Assembly: GCF_016924145.1 (NCBI RefSeq)
Contig: NZ_JAFFZO010000005.1
Span: 1-64,000 of the forward strand
Direction: 5' to 3'
From: Amphritea pacifica
Lineage (GTDB): Bacteria; Pseudomonadota; Gammaproteobacteria; Pseudomonadales; Balneatricaceae
Length of the DNA: 64,000 nucleotides
The position numbers were made by a program, and so were the translations under genes. This document shows positions 1 through 7,827 of this stretch, piece by piece. A model generated the notes under the pieces. That model was not told the DNA's origin and did no database searches. It worked only from the letters and a program-made list of their open reading frames with translations. Each line of letters opens with the position of its first letter. The first letter of the stretch is position 1.

Positions 1-202
1 CTTTTGGCCCTCGTTTCCCTACGATTAAGGCTTTTTTGCCTCCCTCTTGATAGCGTTTATACCAGCGACCAACAGTATCAGGATGGACATTGAGCAAGGC
101 TCCTATCTCTTGAAAGGTTTTGCCCTTCTCACGGAGTTTAATGGCTTGCTGGCGTAAAAGTTCTTGTTGCTCTGTGCTGAGCTTGCGTGCATCTGTAATC
201 AT
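1..202 (-). CDS. IS630-type transposase, N-terminal part (runs off left edge)
   Basis: The minus-strand frame starts at an ATG at 200-202 and stays open to the window edge, giving about 67 residues. The N-terminus (MITDARKLSTEQQELL) leads into a helix-turn-helix region with GKTFQEIGALLNVHPDTV, then WYKRYQEGGKKAL. This is the pattern of the DNA-binding domain of IS630/Tc1-mariner-like transposases. The catalytic DDE part would lie outside the window, so whether the copy is intact cannot be judged. It sits at the edge of an AT-rich accessory block with a broken tniQ and defence genes. The insertion sequence end should lie just upstream, around 205-240, but I could not identify its inverted repeat without the other end. 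Confidence 0.8.
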   Translation of the reverse strand, partial: MITDARKLSTEQQELLRQQAIKLREKGKTFQEIGALLNVHPDTVGRWYKRYQEGGKKALIVGKRGPK

Positions 203-398
203 GGGTACATTATATCAGATGTAAACTTCCACCGGTTTAATATGATTGTGAGGTCAAATCGATAATTATTGCTTATCTTTGAAAGCATCACGAAGGTGAT
301 TATCTAAACGTGTTATAAGAAAATTTGTCTTTTCTTCAAACCATGGAAACTTCGTGTTTGTATGATTGTTATATCCCTAGCGTAAAGACAAGTTCAGT
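203..398. other. AT-rich spacer between transposase and tniQ remnant
   Basis: This AT-rich spacer holds no convincing gene. A 61-codon plus-strand frame from 325 to 510 has no family resemblance and overlaps the out-of-frame tail of tniQ. The IS630 terminal repeat is expected near the start of this stretch but cannot be confirmed from one end. Confidence 0.5.
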
Positions 399-1640
399 TC
401 ATTCATTTAATTTGTCCAAATATTTAAGAAAGGAACTGCCATCTATAAACAAAGTATTTTGCGAAAAGGCCAATTTGAGCTTATCCAGCTTTACAAGAGT
501 GTTTACATGAGATTTCGGACATCCAAGCATCTGCGCAGCTGTTAATTTTCTAAGTGGCTCGGAACATAATTCCTAAGTTTGATCCTTTAACCAGCTATCT
601 AAGTCTTCAACTTTAACTGTGATTAATGAATAGTTGCCTTCCATTGGAAAGTAACCAACAAGCTCTTGATTCAGAACGGAGGTTAAAACATGACCGTAAC
701 TGATTGAGCCCTGGGTTAGAGCTTTGCTACGCGGGCTTAAGGTTACTGATTTAGCGTTGGCCATAGTCAGATGACCTTCAAATTTGTGTAATATCTTATT
801 CACAACTCGAAGATCAAAAATTTGATCGCGTACGTTAGTTACTCGAGGGTTTAGTCTTGGAAATGCATTAGCTTTAGTAGCAACTCTCAAATCAGTTGTT
901 GTAATGCTTAAATGATTGGCTAGCTCTCGATAACCAATATGAAAGCGATACTGTTGAGTATCGTTATCTAAGCACAGTTTGCGGCGAAACGGACGAATGT
1001 ATTCATTGCGTTCGGTAACGATACTATGAGTCCACGGCGACTCAATTCTTTCTAATGCGTTCAATAGCAACTCACTGTGCATATGTGAGAATGGTATCCG
1101 CTGAAGTGACTCCTGTAAAATGTCGTAAGGGCGAGCAGCGCGAACGAGACTTCTGCATATGTTGCGTATATCACTATCTGTAGCCGCTATTTGACCGGAT
1201 TCATCAGGAAGAAGCATTTTTTCAATCGGTGACATAGCAGGAATTGAAAGTTTGGTTTCTTCTGCAAGCTGTTGCCATGCGAGACCGCAATTTGAACACC
1301 CTTTGATAAGAGATGTATGCCATTGATATTTTTCATGGCAATTTGGGCAACTATCAAGTAATAGCGCATTGTGTTTGTCACAACGCGCTACAGTTCCCAG
1401 GCCCCAGCGCCAATCCATGTGAGGGTCTTCATCAAAACAGATTTGGCAGACCCTTGGAAAATCGATACGAACATCTCTGAGCATCCGATGCTCATCAAAG
1501 TACCATTTTTGGTAGCTCTGTTCTTTAAAGGCACTGATATCAATAGCGCGATTAAGCACTTCGCTTAATGATTTAGAGACCGCTGTTTGTTCGGGCACTG
1601 ACCAAATGCCCAGATGCAGAGCAGCAGGGTATCTATCTTG
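399..1640 (-). pseudogene. tniQ: tniQ, broken at both ends (5' truncation and in-frame amber codon)
   Basis: TniQ/TnsD-family proteins choose the target site in Tn7-like and Tn5053-like transposition. From the first usable start (GTG at 1598) the product has 341 residues with the family zinc-binding pattern: C51-x2-C54, C73-x2-H76, C84-x2-C87 and C101-x2-C104. Two defects are visible. The reading frame continues upstream of 1598 without any start and hits TAA at 1641-1643, so the N-terminal domain is missing. At the 3' end a TAG at 573-575 is followed in the same frame by 57 more codons (399-572) with protein-like content, including a helix-turn-helix-like stretch (LTAAQMLGCPKSHVNTLVKL). That suggests a CAG to TAG change. 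No transposase partner (tniA, tniB or tnsABC) is present. A 341-residue product could still be made, but it is unlikely to function normally. Confidence 0.75.
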
Positions 1641-1794
1641 TTATCTGGTTTGGTGCGGATGAAATGGTTGCAAAACGAAGCAACCATGGACTAAGAAGTG
1701 CTCAGGAATTAAAACTAAAAATCGAAGAGGAACTTCCATCTAAAATTAAAGGATTGATTGATGTGTTCGTTCTAGATGTCTCTAAGTCAAAATA
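1577..1794 (+). pseudogene. C-terminal fragment of an unidentified gene, abutting truncated tniQ
   Basis: A plus-strand frame open from 1577 to a TAA at 1792-1794 has no plausible start. From about 1619 it reads like real protein: a hydrophobic strand GIYLVIWFG, a charged helix, then LIDVFVLDVSKSK at the C-terminus. This pattern recalls the small alpha/beta domain at the end of some large bacterial defence NTPases, but that is only an impression. The fragment overlaps head-on with the broken 5' end of tniQ, so the junction near 1600-1640 looks like a deletion or insertion scar. Confidence 0.4.
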
Positions 1795-1935
1795 AATTAT
1801 TTGTAGCGTGAGGAACTGTCCGCACAAATGACAATTTAAGTCTCAGCCTCAAGCTACCGGACAATATCTTAGTTAAGGACGAAACCCAAACATATAAAAT
1901 TATAGGTATCATGAGCCTTTGGGGTTACTTCAAAC
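1795..1935. other. Spacer between gene fragment and Gabija-like helicase
   Basis: A short AT-rich stretch separates the fragment end from the 3' end of the helicase gene. I see no gene and no clear terminator. Confidence 0.4.
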
Positions 1936-3366
1936 TCAGATAGGAATAACACCTTTTTGACTAACAATTGTAATGCTTTTGGCTCCACGAGTTAGCGCTA
2001 CATATAACTCTTTCGGACTCATGGCATCGGCGTCTAAAATAATGGCATGGGGATATTCCAGTCCTTTGACGAGCAAGGTAGTGCCTATTAATTTGTTATG
2101 ACGAATAGGCCGTCCAGCATGACGAAGATCTCGCTGGAAGCGCTGCGCGCTTTCCATGAGACTTAAATCAGGGTTTTCTGCATGAAGTCGAAGGATTTTC
2201 AGCATCCGATTCAGCATGTCGCGACGATATGCTGATGTTTCCGGTTTCCTATTAATAGCATCTAAAATGCGTAGTAAATTACTACTCGTAGATTCATTTA
2301 AGTAATTGTTGGTCGCTTCTAATACGTCGGGATACCTAGTCGTCTTTGTTAGATTTCCGCGCTGACCCCTCTTAGTAGCTGCCGTCAATACCTTGTCCAC
2401 TGAGTTAAAACATTTTTTTGCTAACTTGATGACGCAGAGCAATCGCTTACCAGGTGAAGGCTCTTTTTCAAGCTGTTTTATAATGCTGAGTAAGTCTTTT
2501 CCCTCGACCTCCTCAATACTAGAGAATTTACCACGTAACAACTGTGCTAGCTTATGTGTCTTATTTTTGGACTTTTGGTCTCCAGAATAAATCGCTATCA
2601 CCGCTTCTTCATTTTTTAAAAATCTGTAAAAGAAATTGAGCCGTTTTGGGTTAGCAAAGTCATCCAAATCCACTGCAATTCTCTCGACGCCTTTTGGCAA
2701 TGGAGCGTTGAGATCTATTTTTCCGCCCGCGCGAAGACTCATACTCACACCGTCGAGCCAATCTCCAAGTTCTTTAGAACCGGCTAAATTCCAACGCCAT
2801 GGAATTCGTAATTCACCTAAATTGTGATAATGCGGGTAGATATATTGTTCCCAGTCTACAGGTTGATCAGCAAAGTCAAAAATTGCTTGCATGGGATCAC
2901 CTAGTAAGCGACAAGGTAGTAAGTTCGCTAAAGCCTCGACCAAAAAGTGCTGCTGAGTAGAACAGTCCTGATATTCATCGACATACACACCTGCATATGA
3001 ACTGAGAACAATTCGCTTCATAAATGGTTTATTTAACAAGGAAGTACAAGCTACATAGAGCTGCTTCCATTCATTTCCGCTTGGAAATTCCTTATCCCAA
3101 TTTGATGTTATGGGGTAATTCAAACACATTCGTAGCGACCAGCTTGCAATGGTATCAATTCGATAACGTGAGGAGGGCACAGCTAAGTCCTGCATTTTTT
3201 TTTGGATAGAATGAACGCCTGCATATGTATGTGTAAGAATCAACTGACGTTGCGTCGTAGCCTCAACGGCATTAGCAATAAGATGAGTCTTACCATATCC
3301 AGCAGGTGCAATCACGTAGCCCTTACCTTCGAACTTAGCTAATTCTAAATGCATATTATCACTCAT
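1936..3366 (-). CDS. gajB: UvrD-like SF1 helicase, GajB-like partner of a Gabija-type defence pair
   Basis: This is a 476-residue superfamily 1 helicase of UvrD/Rep type. Visible motifs in order are Walker A APAGYGKT (20-27), motif Ia THTY, motif II DEYQD (130-134), motif III GDPMQ (156-160), a motif IV region IPWRW, motif V KGLEYPHAII (434-443) and motif VI YVALTRG (455-461), so it looks intact. Its length is close to GajB of Gabija (about 490). The start ATG at 3364-3366 overlaps the end of the upstream OLD-family gene by 8 bases, so the two are translationally coupled. In Gabija, GajA nicks DNA and GajB senses nucleic-acid intermediates. This role is inferred from gene pairing and domains. 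The gene is AT-rich relative to the DNA after 5500, which supports horizontal acquisition. Confidence 0.75.
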   Translation of the reverse strand: MSDNMHLELAKFEGKGYVIAPAGYGKTHLIANAVEATTQRQLILTHTYAGVHSIQKKMQDLAVPSSRYRIDTIASWSLRMCLNYPITSNWDKEFPSGNEWKQLYVACTSLLNKPFMKRIVLSSYAGVYVDEYQDCSTQQHFLVEALANLLPCRLLGDPMQAIFDFADQPVDWEQYIYPHYHNLGELRIPWRWNLAGSKELGDWLDGVSMSLRAGGKIDLNAPLPKGVERIAVDLDDFANPKRLNFFYRFLKNEEAVIAIYSGDQKSKNKTHKLAQLLRGKFSSIEEVEGKDLLSIIKQLEKEPSPGKRLLCVIKLAKKCFNSVDKVLTAATKRGQRGNLTKTTRYPDVLEATNNYLNESTSSNLLRILDAINRKPETSAYRRDMLNRMLKILRLHAENPDLSLMESAQRFQRDLRHAGRPIRHNKLIGTTLLVKGLEYPHAIILDADAMSPKELYVALTRGAKSITIVSQKGVIPI

Positions 3367-5062
3367 GATCTAACCATGAACGGAGTTGATTCAACTTGAT
3401 TCCCATATCGCTTTTCTGAAATACCACTTCATTAAAGGCGGGCTCTATTATTTCAACCCAGCGCTCTCCACCAGAGATAGACTTGAACCAAGCAGAACTC
3501 TTCGCTGCATCACCAATAGCCTTGCGCAGGTCATCAGATTCACGCCATTTCAATACATCTCGATCGAGTCCCATTTGTAGTTTAGATCGCACATTTGCAT
3601 GCACCGACATTCCACTTTTTCGTGCCAATTCGACGCTTTTGAGAACACTAGCCCAAGGCAGATCTAACATAGCTCTCTGTTCAAGGGCTAATTGTTCGGA
3701 CCACATAATTACTTTTATGTCTCGTTTAGCCAAGACATCTGCATCTTCGGGTGAGAACTGCTTTATTGCATCACCATCTGCTACAGCGCATACATCATAG
3801 TGTAGTGCTTTAAAGCCAGCAGCCAGCCCCTTGAGCTTACTTGCCCCATTAGCATCCAACAGAACAGCTCCTATGTACGAATATGGACTATAATCAGATT
3901 TCATCCAATAATTCTCTAGACCGCGCAGGAACCCCACTTCAGTAGCTCCTTCGCAAACCACTACTTTTGTGGACAAGAAAGCTTCCGGGCTTGATCTAAG
4001 TTGTCCTTGGATATTTAAACCATCAAGTTTTTCACCGGTCGTAGCGATTACCTTTACTTCATCAGCTATCTTGTGAACGACATAAAGTTGGTCAACTGTC
4101 AGTTCACGCAAAACGGATGGTGAGTGAGTCGTCAAAAAATACTGCCCAGTTGAATCATCTTTGATGTGTTTGATCAACCTTGCAATGCGATGAGGCTCTA
4201 AGCCAAGCTCTAATTCATCGAAAAGGGTAATGTGCTTCTTATCTAAGCTTTCCTTTTGTATACCGCACAGAAGTATTCTTCTAGAACCTAACCCGAGTTG
4301 CCGTAGAGGTATATCTCCATCGTGTAACGTCAGCCCACCGACGCGAATACTTATTGAGCTTAAGTCTAAATGGGCTTTGAATGAATCTTTAACAGGAACG
4401 CCTAGCTTTTTGGCTACACCCTCAGATTTAGCTGCTGCTGCATCGAAGCTTTTCAATGCACCGGCACGCTGCCCATCGAGAGAGTCCCGTGCTGCCCGCG
4501 TTGCGTCTACGAGGGACTCACTTAAGTTATTGGAATCTGTGATTCTGGCCAAGGCAGTTCCTGCTGCCCAAGTAAGTTGTTTTTCGCTATATGAGCCAAT
4601 CAGACCAACATTTACCTTCGTACGGTCCACTGCTTTAAATTCAACGCCCTCTGGATTTCTATCAGTTACAATTTTCCATTTTGGCTCCAAATCTCTAGCC
4701 ACTGTAATTCTGACACTAAGAACCAATTCGTCATCATCATCAGGTTCGTCATGAAGTCTAAAATTGGTTATATCCCAACCCCTTAGGTGCGCACCGTATT
4801 TCTGATCCGAGCAGAATTCATCCGGGAGATCACCAAATAGAATTTCAACCATTATCGGATCATTCGTCTTGCAAAAATAAAAGTCAGAATCATTAAATGC
4901 GAGATTCCATTGGGGATGAAATGCACAGCGAATCGCCTCAAGAATTGTCGTCTTTGCTGAATCTCCTTTACCGATCAGGCAGAAAATATTTTGGTTAGGC
5001 AGGTTCCATGAAAGCTTTTTAATCCCTCTAAAATTCTGAATTTCTATTTTTCTTATCCTCAT
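3359..5062 (-). CDS. gajA: OLD-family ATPase-TOPRIM nuclease, GajA-like
   Basis: This 567-residue protein has an ABC-type ATPase followed by a TOPRIM nuclease domain, as in class 2 OLD proteins and GajA (about 580 residues). Seen directly: an N-terminal strand with QNFRGI, a P-loop GKGDSAKTT (31-39), a Walker B FDELELGLEP (281-290), an ATPase His in TTHSP (311-315), the TOPRIM acidic motif VCEGATE (E371) and the DxD motif ADGD (429-431). The P-loop has Ala where Gly normally precedes the Lys. Related OLD proteins often carry GDSxKT loops, so this need not be inactivating. It is the first gene of a two-gene operon with the UvrD-like helicase. Expected function is ATP-regulated DNA nicking against phage. 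Alternatives are an OLD nuclease of another class 2 system. Confidence 0.75.
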   Translation of the reverse strand: MRIRKIEIQNFRGIKKLSWNLPNQNIFCLIGKGDSAKTTILEAIRCAFHPQWNLAFNDSDFYFCKTNDPIMVEILFGDLPDEFCSDQKYGAHLRGWDITNFRLHDEPDDDDELVLSVRITVARDLEPKWKIVTDRNPEGVEFKAVDRTKVNVGLIGSYSEKQLTWAAGTALARITDSNNLSESLVDATRAARDSLDGQRAGALKSFDAAAAKSEGVAKKLGVPVKDSFKAHLDLSSISIRVGGLTLHDGDIPLRQLGLGSRRILLCGIQKESLDKKHITLFDELELGLEPHRIARLIKHIKDDSTGQYFLTTHSPSVLRELTVDQLYVVHKIADEVKVIATTGEKLDGLNIQGQLRSSPEAFLSTKVVVCEGATEVGFLRGLENYWMKSDYSPYSYIGAVLLDANGASKLKGLAAGFKALHYDVCAVADGDAIKQFSPEDADVLAKRDIKVIMWSEQLALEQRAMLDLPWASVLKSVELARKSGMSVHANVRSKLQMGLDRDVLKWRESDDLRKAIGDAAKSSAWFKSISGGERWVEIIEPAFNEVVFQKSDMGIKLNQLRSWLDHE

Positions 5063-5488
5063 TTCGCCTCCATTGCGAATAAACCAATCTCTAGTCTACC
5101 TTATGCGGAACATACTTTTTAAGTGTTTCTCTACTTCATATCAAAGTAGCAATAGATCGTTAAAACGCTCTTATGAAACTCACAGACGAAGTAAAAAGCG
5201 TAAGCTAACTTAAGACTGAATGTCCGAGGAATTGGGGTAAAACCAAAGTGCAGCATACGCTACGTTGTTCTTTTCGATACTTTCTCCGCAAAACAAAATT
5301 CAACGAAGTTCTCCGCACGAGTTTTTCTGACAACGTTGGAAACCATCTTGCAAGAAGAGTCTCACGTTAATTTGAATCACTCATTTTAAACTTTGAGCCG
5401 AAATCACCTGAAGCCTAAACAGGGCCTAATGTAGAGAGATTCAAATAGCCATGAGATCGAATCTCAGTCTCAATTTCAAATGACATCA
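5063..5488. other. Island right-border spacer
   Basis: About 425 bases without a recognisable gene lie between the OLD-family gene and the MarR-GNAT gene. Base composition changes from AT-rich on the left to the higher GC of the core genes on the right, so the island border probably lies here. I looked for the 3' end of a tRNA as an attachment site. A small palindrome near 5451-5465 resembles a T-arm, but no acceptor stem or CCA follows. Confidence 0.4.
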
Positions 5489-5511
5489 GGGGATGCATAA
5501 TCCCCTTTTTT
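5489..5511 (+). terminator. Intrinsic terminator upstream of marR-GNAT gene
   Basis: A perfect 6-bp stem (GGGGAT/ATCCCC) with a 5-base loop is followed by six T residues. No gene on the plus strand ends just before it, so it may insulate the following gene or terminate transcripts entering from the island. Confidence 0.6.
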
Positions 5512-5518
5512 ATAGTAA

Positions 5519-5540
5519 ATTATGTAACTGGTTACGTAAT
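5519..5540. promoter_or_regulatory. Palindromic operator upstream of marR-GNAT gene
   Basis: Two 10-base arms, ATTATGTAAC and GTTACGTAAT, flank a central TG and match at 9 of 10 positions as an inverted repeat. MarR-family regulators bind near-palindromes of this length, and the site lies 38 bases before the MarR-GNAT start, so autoregulation is the natural inference. Confidence 0.5.
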
Positions 5541-5578
5541 TGCTATCGTGTTTTTATCTTGTATCGGGGTTGGGTTCT

Positions 5579-6550
5579 ATGGATTACATGAAAAGTTTCG
5601 GCAGTCTGTCACTGGGCAGCCGGTTGAAGCGGCTGTCGGACCGGCTGGTGCAGGATGTCATTCGTCTGTATCAGAGCCAGGGTATAGAGCTTAACCCGAC
5701 TTTTTTTCCGCTGTTCAATATGCTGCATCAACAGGGCGCTATGACTGTCACCGATGCCGCCGAAAGGCTGGGAGTGACTCATCCGGCTATCAGTAAGATC
5801 GCCCGCAAAATGCAGCAGGAGGAGTGGCTGAGTAAAACCGCGGATCCTGAAGATGAGCGGCGTCAGTTGCTGGCTTTATCGTCAAAAAGTGAGCAACTGC
5901 TGGAGCAGATTACCCCGGTCTGGGCGGCGATTCAGGGGCAGCTTGACACTCTGATCAGTTGCCAGCAGCACCCCCTGCTGGATTCGCTTGCAGAGTTTGA
6001 AAACCTGTTGCAACAGCGAGGTTTCTATACCCCGGTCGTGGAACAGCTGGCACGTCGTAATGAGGGGCAGGATATCGTTATTCAGGGGTGGGATGCTGAG
6101 CTGCGGGATGATTTCCGTCGTCTCAATCTGGCCTGGCTTAACCGTTATTTTGATGGACATCTTTTGGAAAGAGACCGCGAGGCGCTGAATAATCCTGAAG
6201 GCTACTATCTTGCCCAGGGAGGCTATATCTGGTTTGCCCGACACCAGGCAGATAACCAGGTGGTTGGCTGTGTGGCGCTGGCAAGGCATGACAATGAGCG
6301 TTATGAAATCTCGAAAATGGGAGTCGATGACAGCTGGCAAACGATCGGTGTCGGTCGCCGGTTGCTGATGACTGCGTTGGATAAAGCCCGGGAGCTGGGC
6401 GCTTCAGAGGTGTTTCTTGAAAGTTCGAGCAAACTGGAGCGGGCTTTACAGCTATATCGGAATCTGGGATTCCGGGAGATCCCCCATCCTGAAGGCCAGT
6501 CTTATTATGACAGGGCCGATATCTATATGACACTGACTTTACGGGCATGA
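5579..6550 (+). CDS. MarR-family regulator fused to GNAT acetyltransferase
   Basis: The protein of about 323 residues combines an N-terminal MarR winged helix (helix-turn-helix around TVTDAAERLGVTHPAISKIA, with the wing near DPEDERRQLL) and a C-terminal GNAT domain with the acetyl-CoA loop QTIGVGRRLL and the late motif ALQLYRNLGF. Fusions of this type are known in proteobacteria, but the acceptor substrate is not predictable. The ATG at 5579 was chosen over an upstream in-frame start because it sits closer to the MarR-like N-terminus. The gene ends 10 bases before azlC, so it probably heads an operon with the branched-chain amino acid exporter genes and may regulate them. Confidence 0.85.
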   Translation: MDYMKSFGSLSLGSRLKRLSDRLVQDVIRLYQSQGIELNPTFFPLFNMLHQQGAMTVTDAAERLGVTHPAISKIARKMQQEEWLSKTADPEDERRQLLALSSKSEQLLEQITPVWAAIQGQLDTLISCQQHPLLDSLAEFENLLQQRGFYTPVVEQLARRNEGQDIVIQGWDAELRDDFRRLNLAWLNRYFDGHLLERDREALNNPEGYYLAQGGYIWFARHQADNQVVGCVALARHDNERYEISKMGVDDSWQTIGVGRRLLMTALDKARELGASEVFLESSSKLERALQLYRNLGFREIPHPEGQSYYDRADIYMTLTLRA

Positions 6551-6560
6551 GTTTACGACT

Positions 6561-7313
6561 ATGAATTGTAACGTTATGAATCAGGATAATGCTTCGTTAA
6601 AGCGTCGGGAGATGCTCGACGGTGCCAAAGCCACCGTACCGCTGATAATCGGTGCTATCCCGTTTGGGATTATCTTCGGTACCCTGGCCGGGCCCAGTGG
6701 CTTATCCGCGCTGGGGGCACTGGCGATGTCGGTGTTTGTGTTTGCAGGTTCTGCGCAGTTTATCGCCCTTGGGCTGCTGGCGGCGGGGGCCGCAACCCCA
6801 GTGATTATTGCCACCACCTTTGTCGTCAATCTACGCCATATTTTGTATGCCGCCAACCTGGTACCCAAAATTGCTCATCTGCCCCATCGCTGGCGGGTGA
6901 TGATGGCGTTCGGACTGACCGATGAGACTTTTGCTGCGGTCAGTAACCGTTTTCTGCTGCAGGACAATACCGAACATGCGCACTGGTTTTACCTGGGGTC
7001 ATGGCTGGCGATGTATGGTAACTGGGTTTTATGCACGGGCTTGGGTATCGCGTTAGGAGAGTTGTTCCCCGACATGACCGACTGGGGGCTGGATTTTGCG
7101 ATGTCGGTCACCTTTATCGGTATGGTGGTTCCCTACCTGAAGAGTAAACCGATGTGGGGGGCGGTAATTGTGTCCGGCGTGATCGCAATGGCAACCATAG
7201 GCATGCCCCATAAGCTGGGGTTAATGGTGGCGGCACTGTGCGGTATCTCAACCGGATTATCTCTGCACCTGCTACTTAAACGGCAGTCAGCACCGGAGAT
7301 CACACATGAGTGA
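6561..7313 (+). CDS. azlC: AzlC-family branched-chain amino acid exporter, large subunit
   Basis: This integral membrane protein of 250 residues has the AzlC/BrnF signatures: an N-terminal PLIIGAIPFGIIFGTLAG segment, then VFAGSAQFIALGLL, then VVNLRHILYAANL. Together with the small AzlD/BrnE subunit it forms an exporter for branched-chain amino acids or analogues in the inner membrane. It starts 10 bases after the MarR-GNAT gene and overlaps azlD by 8 bases, indicating co-transcription. No strong ribosome binding site is seen; an alternative ATG lies 15 bases downstream. Confidence 0.9.
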   Translation: MNCNVMNQDNASLKRREMLDGAKATVPLIIGAIPFGIIFGTLAGPSGLSALGALAMSVFVFAGSAQFIALGLLAAGAATPVIIATTFVVNLRHILYAANLVPKIAHLPHRWRVMMAFGLTDETFAAVSNRFLLQDNTEHAHWFYLGSWLAMYGNWVLCTGLGIALGELFPDMTDWGLDFAMSVTFIGMVVPYLKSKPMWGAVIVSGVIAMATIGMPHKLGLMVAALCGISTGLSLHLLLKRQSAPEITHE

Positions 7314-7626
7314 AGCATTGTTGATTCTGGGGATGTTTCTGGTGACCTTCAGCGTTCGCTATGTGCTGTTCGGTGTTGCGGGTAAGGTGCGTTTCCCCCT
7401 CTGGCTGACAACTGGACTGAGTTTCGTACCCCCGGCGGTACTGACGGCCATCATTGTTCCGGCGGTTCTGTTGCCCCGGGGGGAGTTATGGTTACAGTCA
7501 GATAACCCCTGGTTGCTGGCGGGTGTTTTCGCTGCGCTGGTGTCGTTCTGGCGTCGGGATCTGCTGACCACCATTGTTGCCGGCATGTTGTGCTTTATGT
7601 TGCTCAGGTTTGGTTTCGGTTTATAA
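7306..7626 (+). CDS. azlD: AzlD-family branched-chain amino acid transport subunit
   Basis: A 106-residue protein with four hydrophobic segments. The early motif VTFSVRYVLF and the segment GLSFVPPAVLTAIIVPAVL match the AzlD/BrnE family, which always pairs with AzlC. Its start overlaps the end of azlC by 8 bases, as is usual for this pair. It completes the three-gene MarR-GNAT/azlC/azlD unit, and no intrinsic terminator is obvious after it. Confidence 0.88.
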   Translation: MSEALLILGMFLVTFSVRYVLFGVAGKVRFPLWLTTGLSFVPPAVLTAIIVPAVLLPRGELWLQSDNPWLLAGVFAALVSFWRRDLLTTIVAGMLCFMLLRFGFGL

Positions 7627-7682
7627 CGTTTGATATATTAACAAGCACTTTTTGCAAGTCGGCTAACCGCATATCTGATAAA

Positions 7683-7710
7683 TTGACAAGCTGCTTTCCA
7701 TATATATAAC
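7683..7710 (+). promoter_or_regulatory. Candidate sigma-70 promoter for the hyp operon
   Basis: A TTGACA hexamer at 7683-7688 is followed after 16 bases by TATAAC at 7705-7710. It lies in the 200-base gap between azlD and hypF and points toward hypF. Immediately downstream, 7720-7740 forms a 7-bp hairpin (CTGTAAC/GTTACAG) that could be an operator or a 5' leader structure. Confidence 0.4.
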
Positions 7711-7765
7711 AGGGTTTAACTGTAACCCTCCCCGTTACAGCTGTTGATGGGTTATATTCTGTCTG

Positions 7766-7782
7766 TTGGCATATAACTTGTA
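7766..7782 (+). promoter_or_regulatory. Possible sigma-54 (-24/-12) promoter before hypF
   Basis: TTGGCATA and CTTGTA place a GG and a GT ten bases apart, close to the GG-N10-GC rule of sigma-54 promoters. In enterobacteria hyp genes are sigma-54 dependent. The -12 element deviates (GT for GC), so this is only a candidate. Confidence 0.25.
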
Positions 7783-7827
7783 GACTGTTAGTAAAGTCAT
7801 AACAGGTGTGAGCAGAGGCGGACTATC

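Noticed and set aside
325-510. 61-codon plus-strand reading frame
   Set aside because: It overlaps the conserved tail of tniQ in another frame and has no family features.
5451-5465. T-arm-like palindrome as a tRNA 3' end (attachment site) at the island border
   Set aside because: No acceptor stem, no CCA and no D- or anticodon-arm; the stem has a mismatch.
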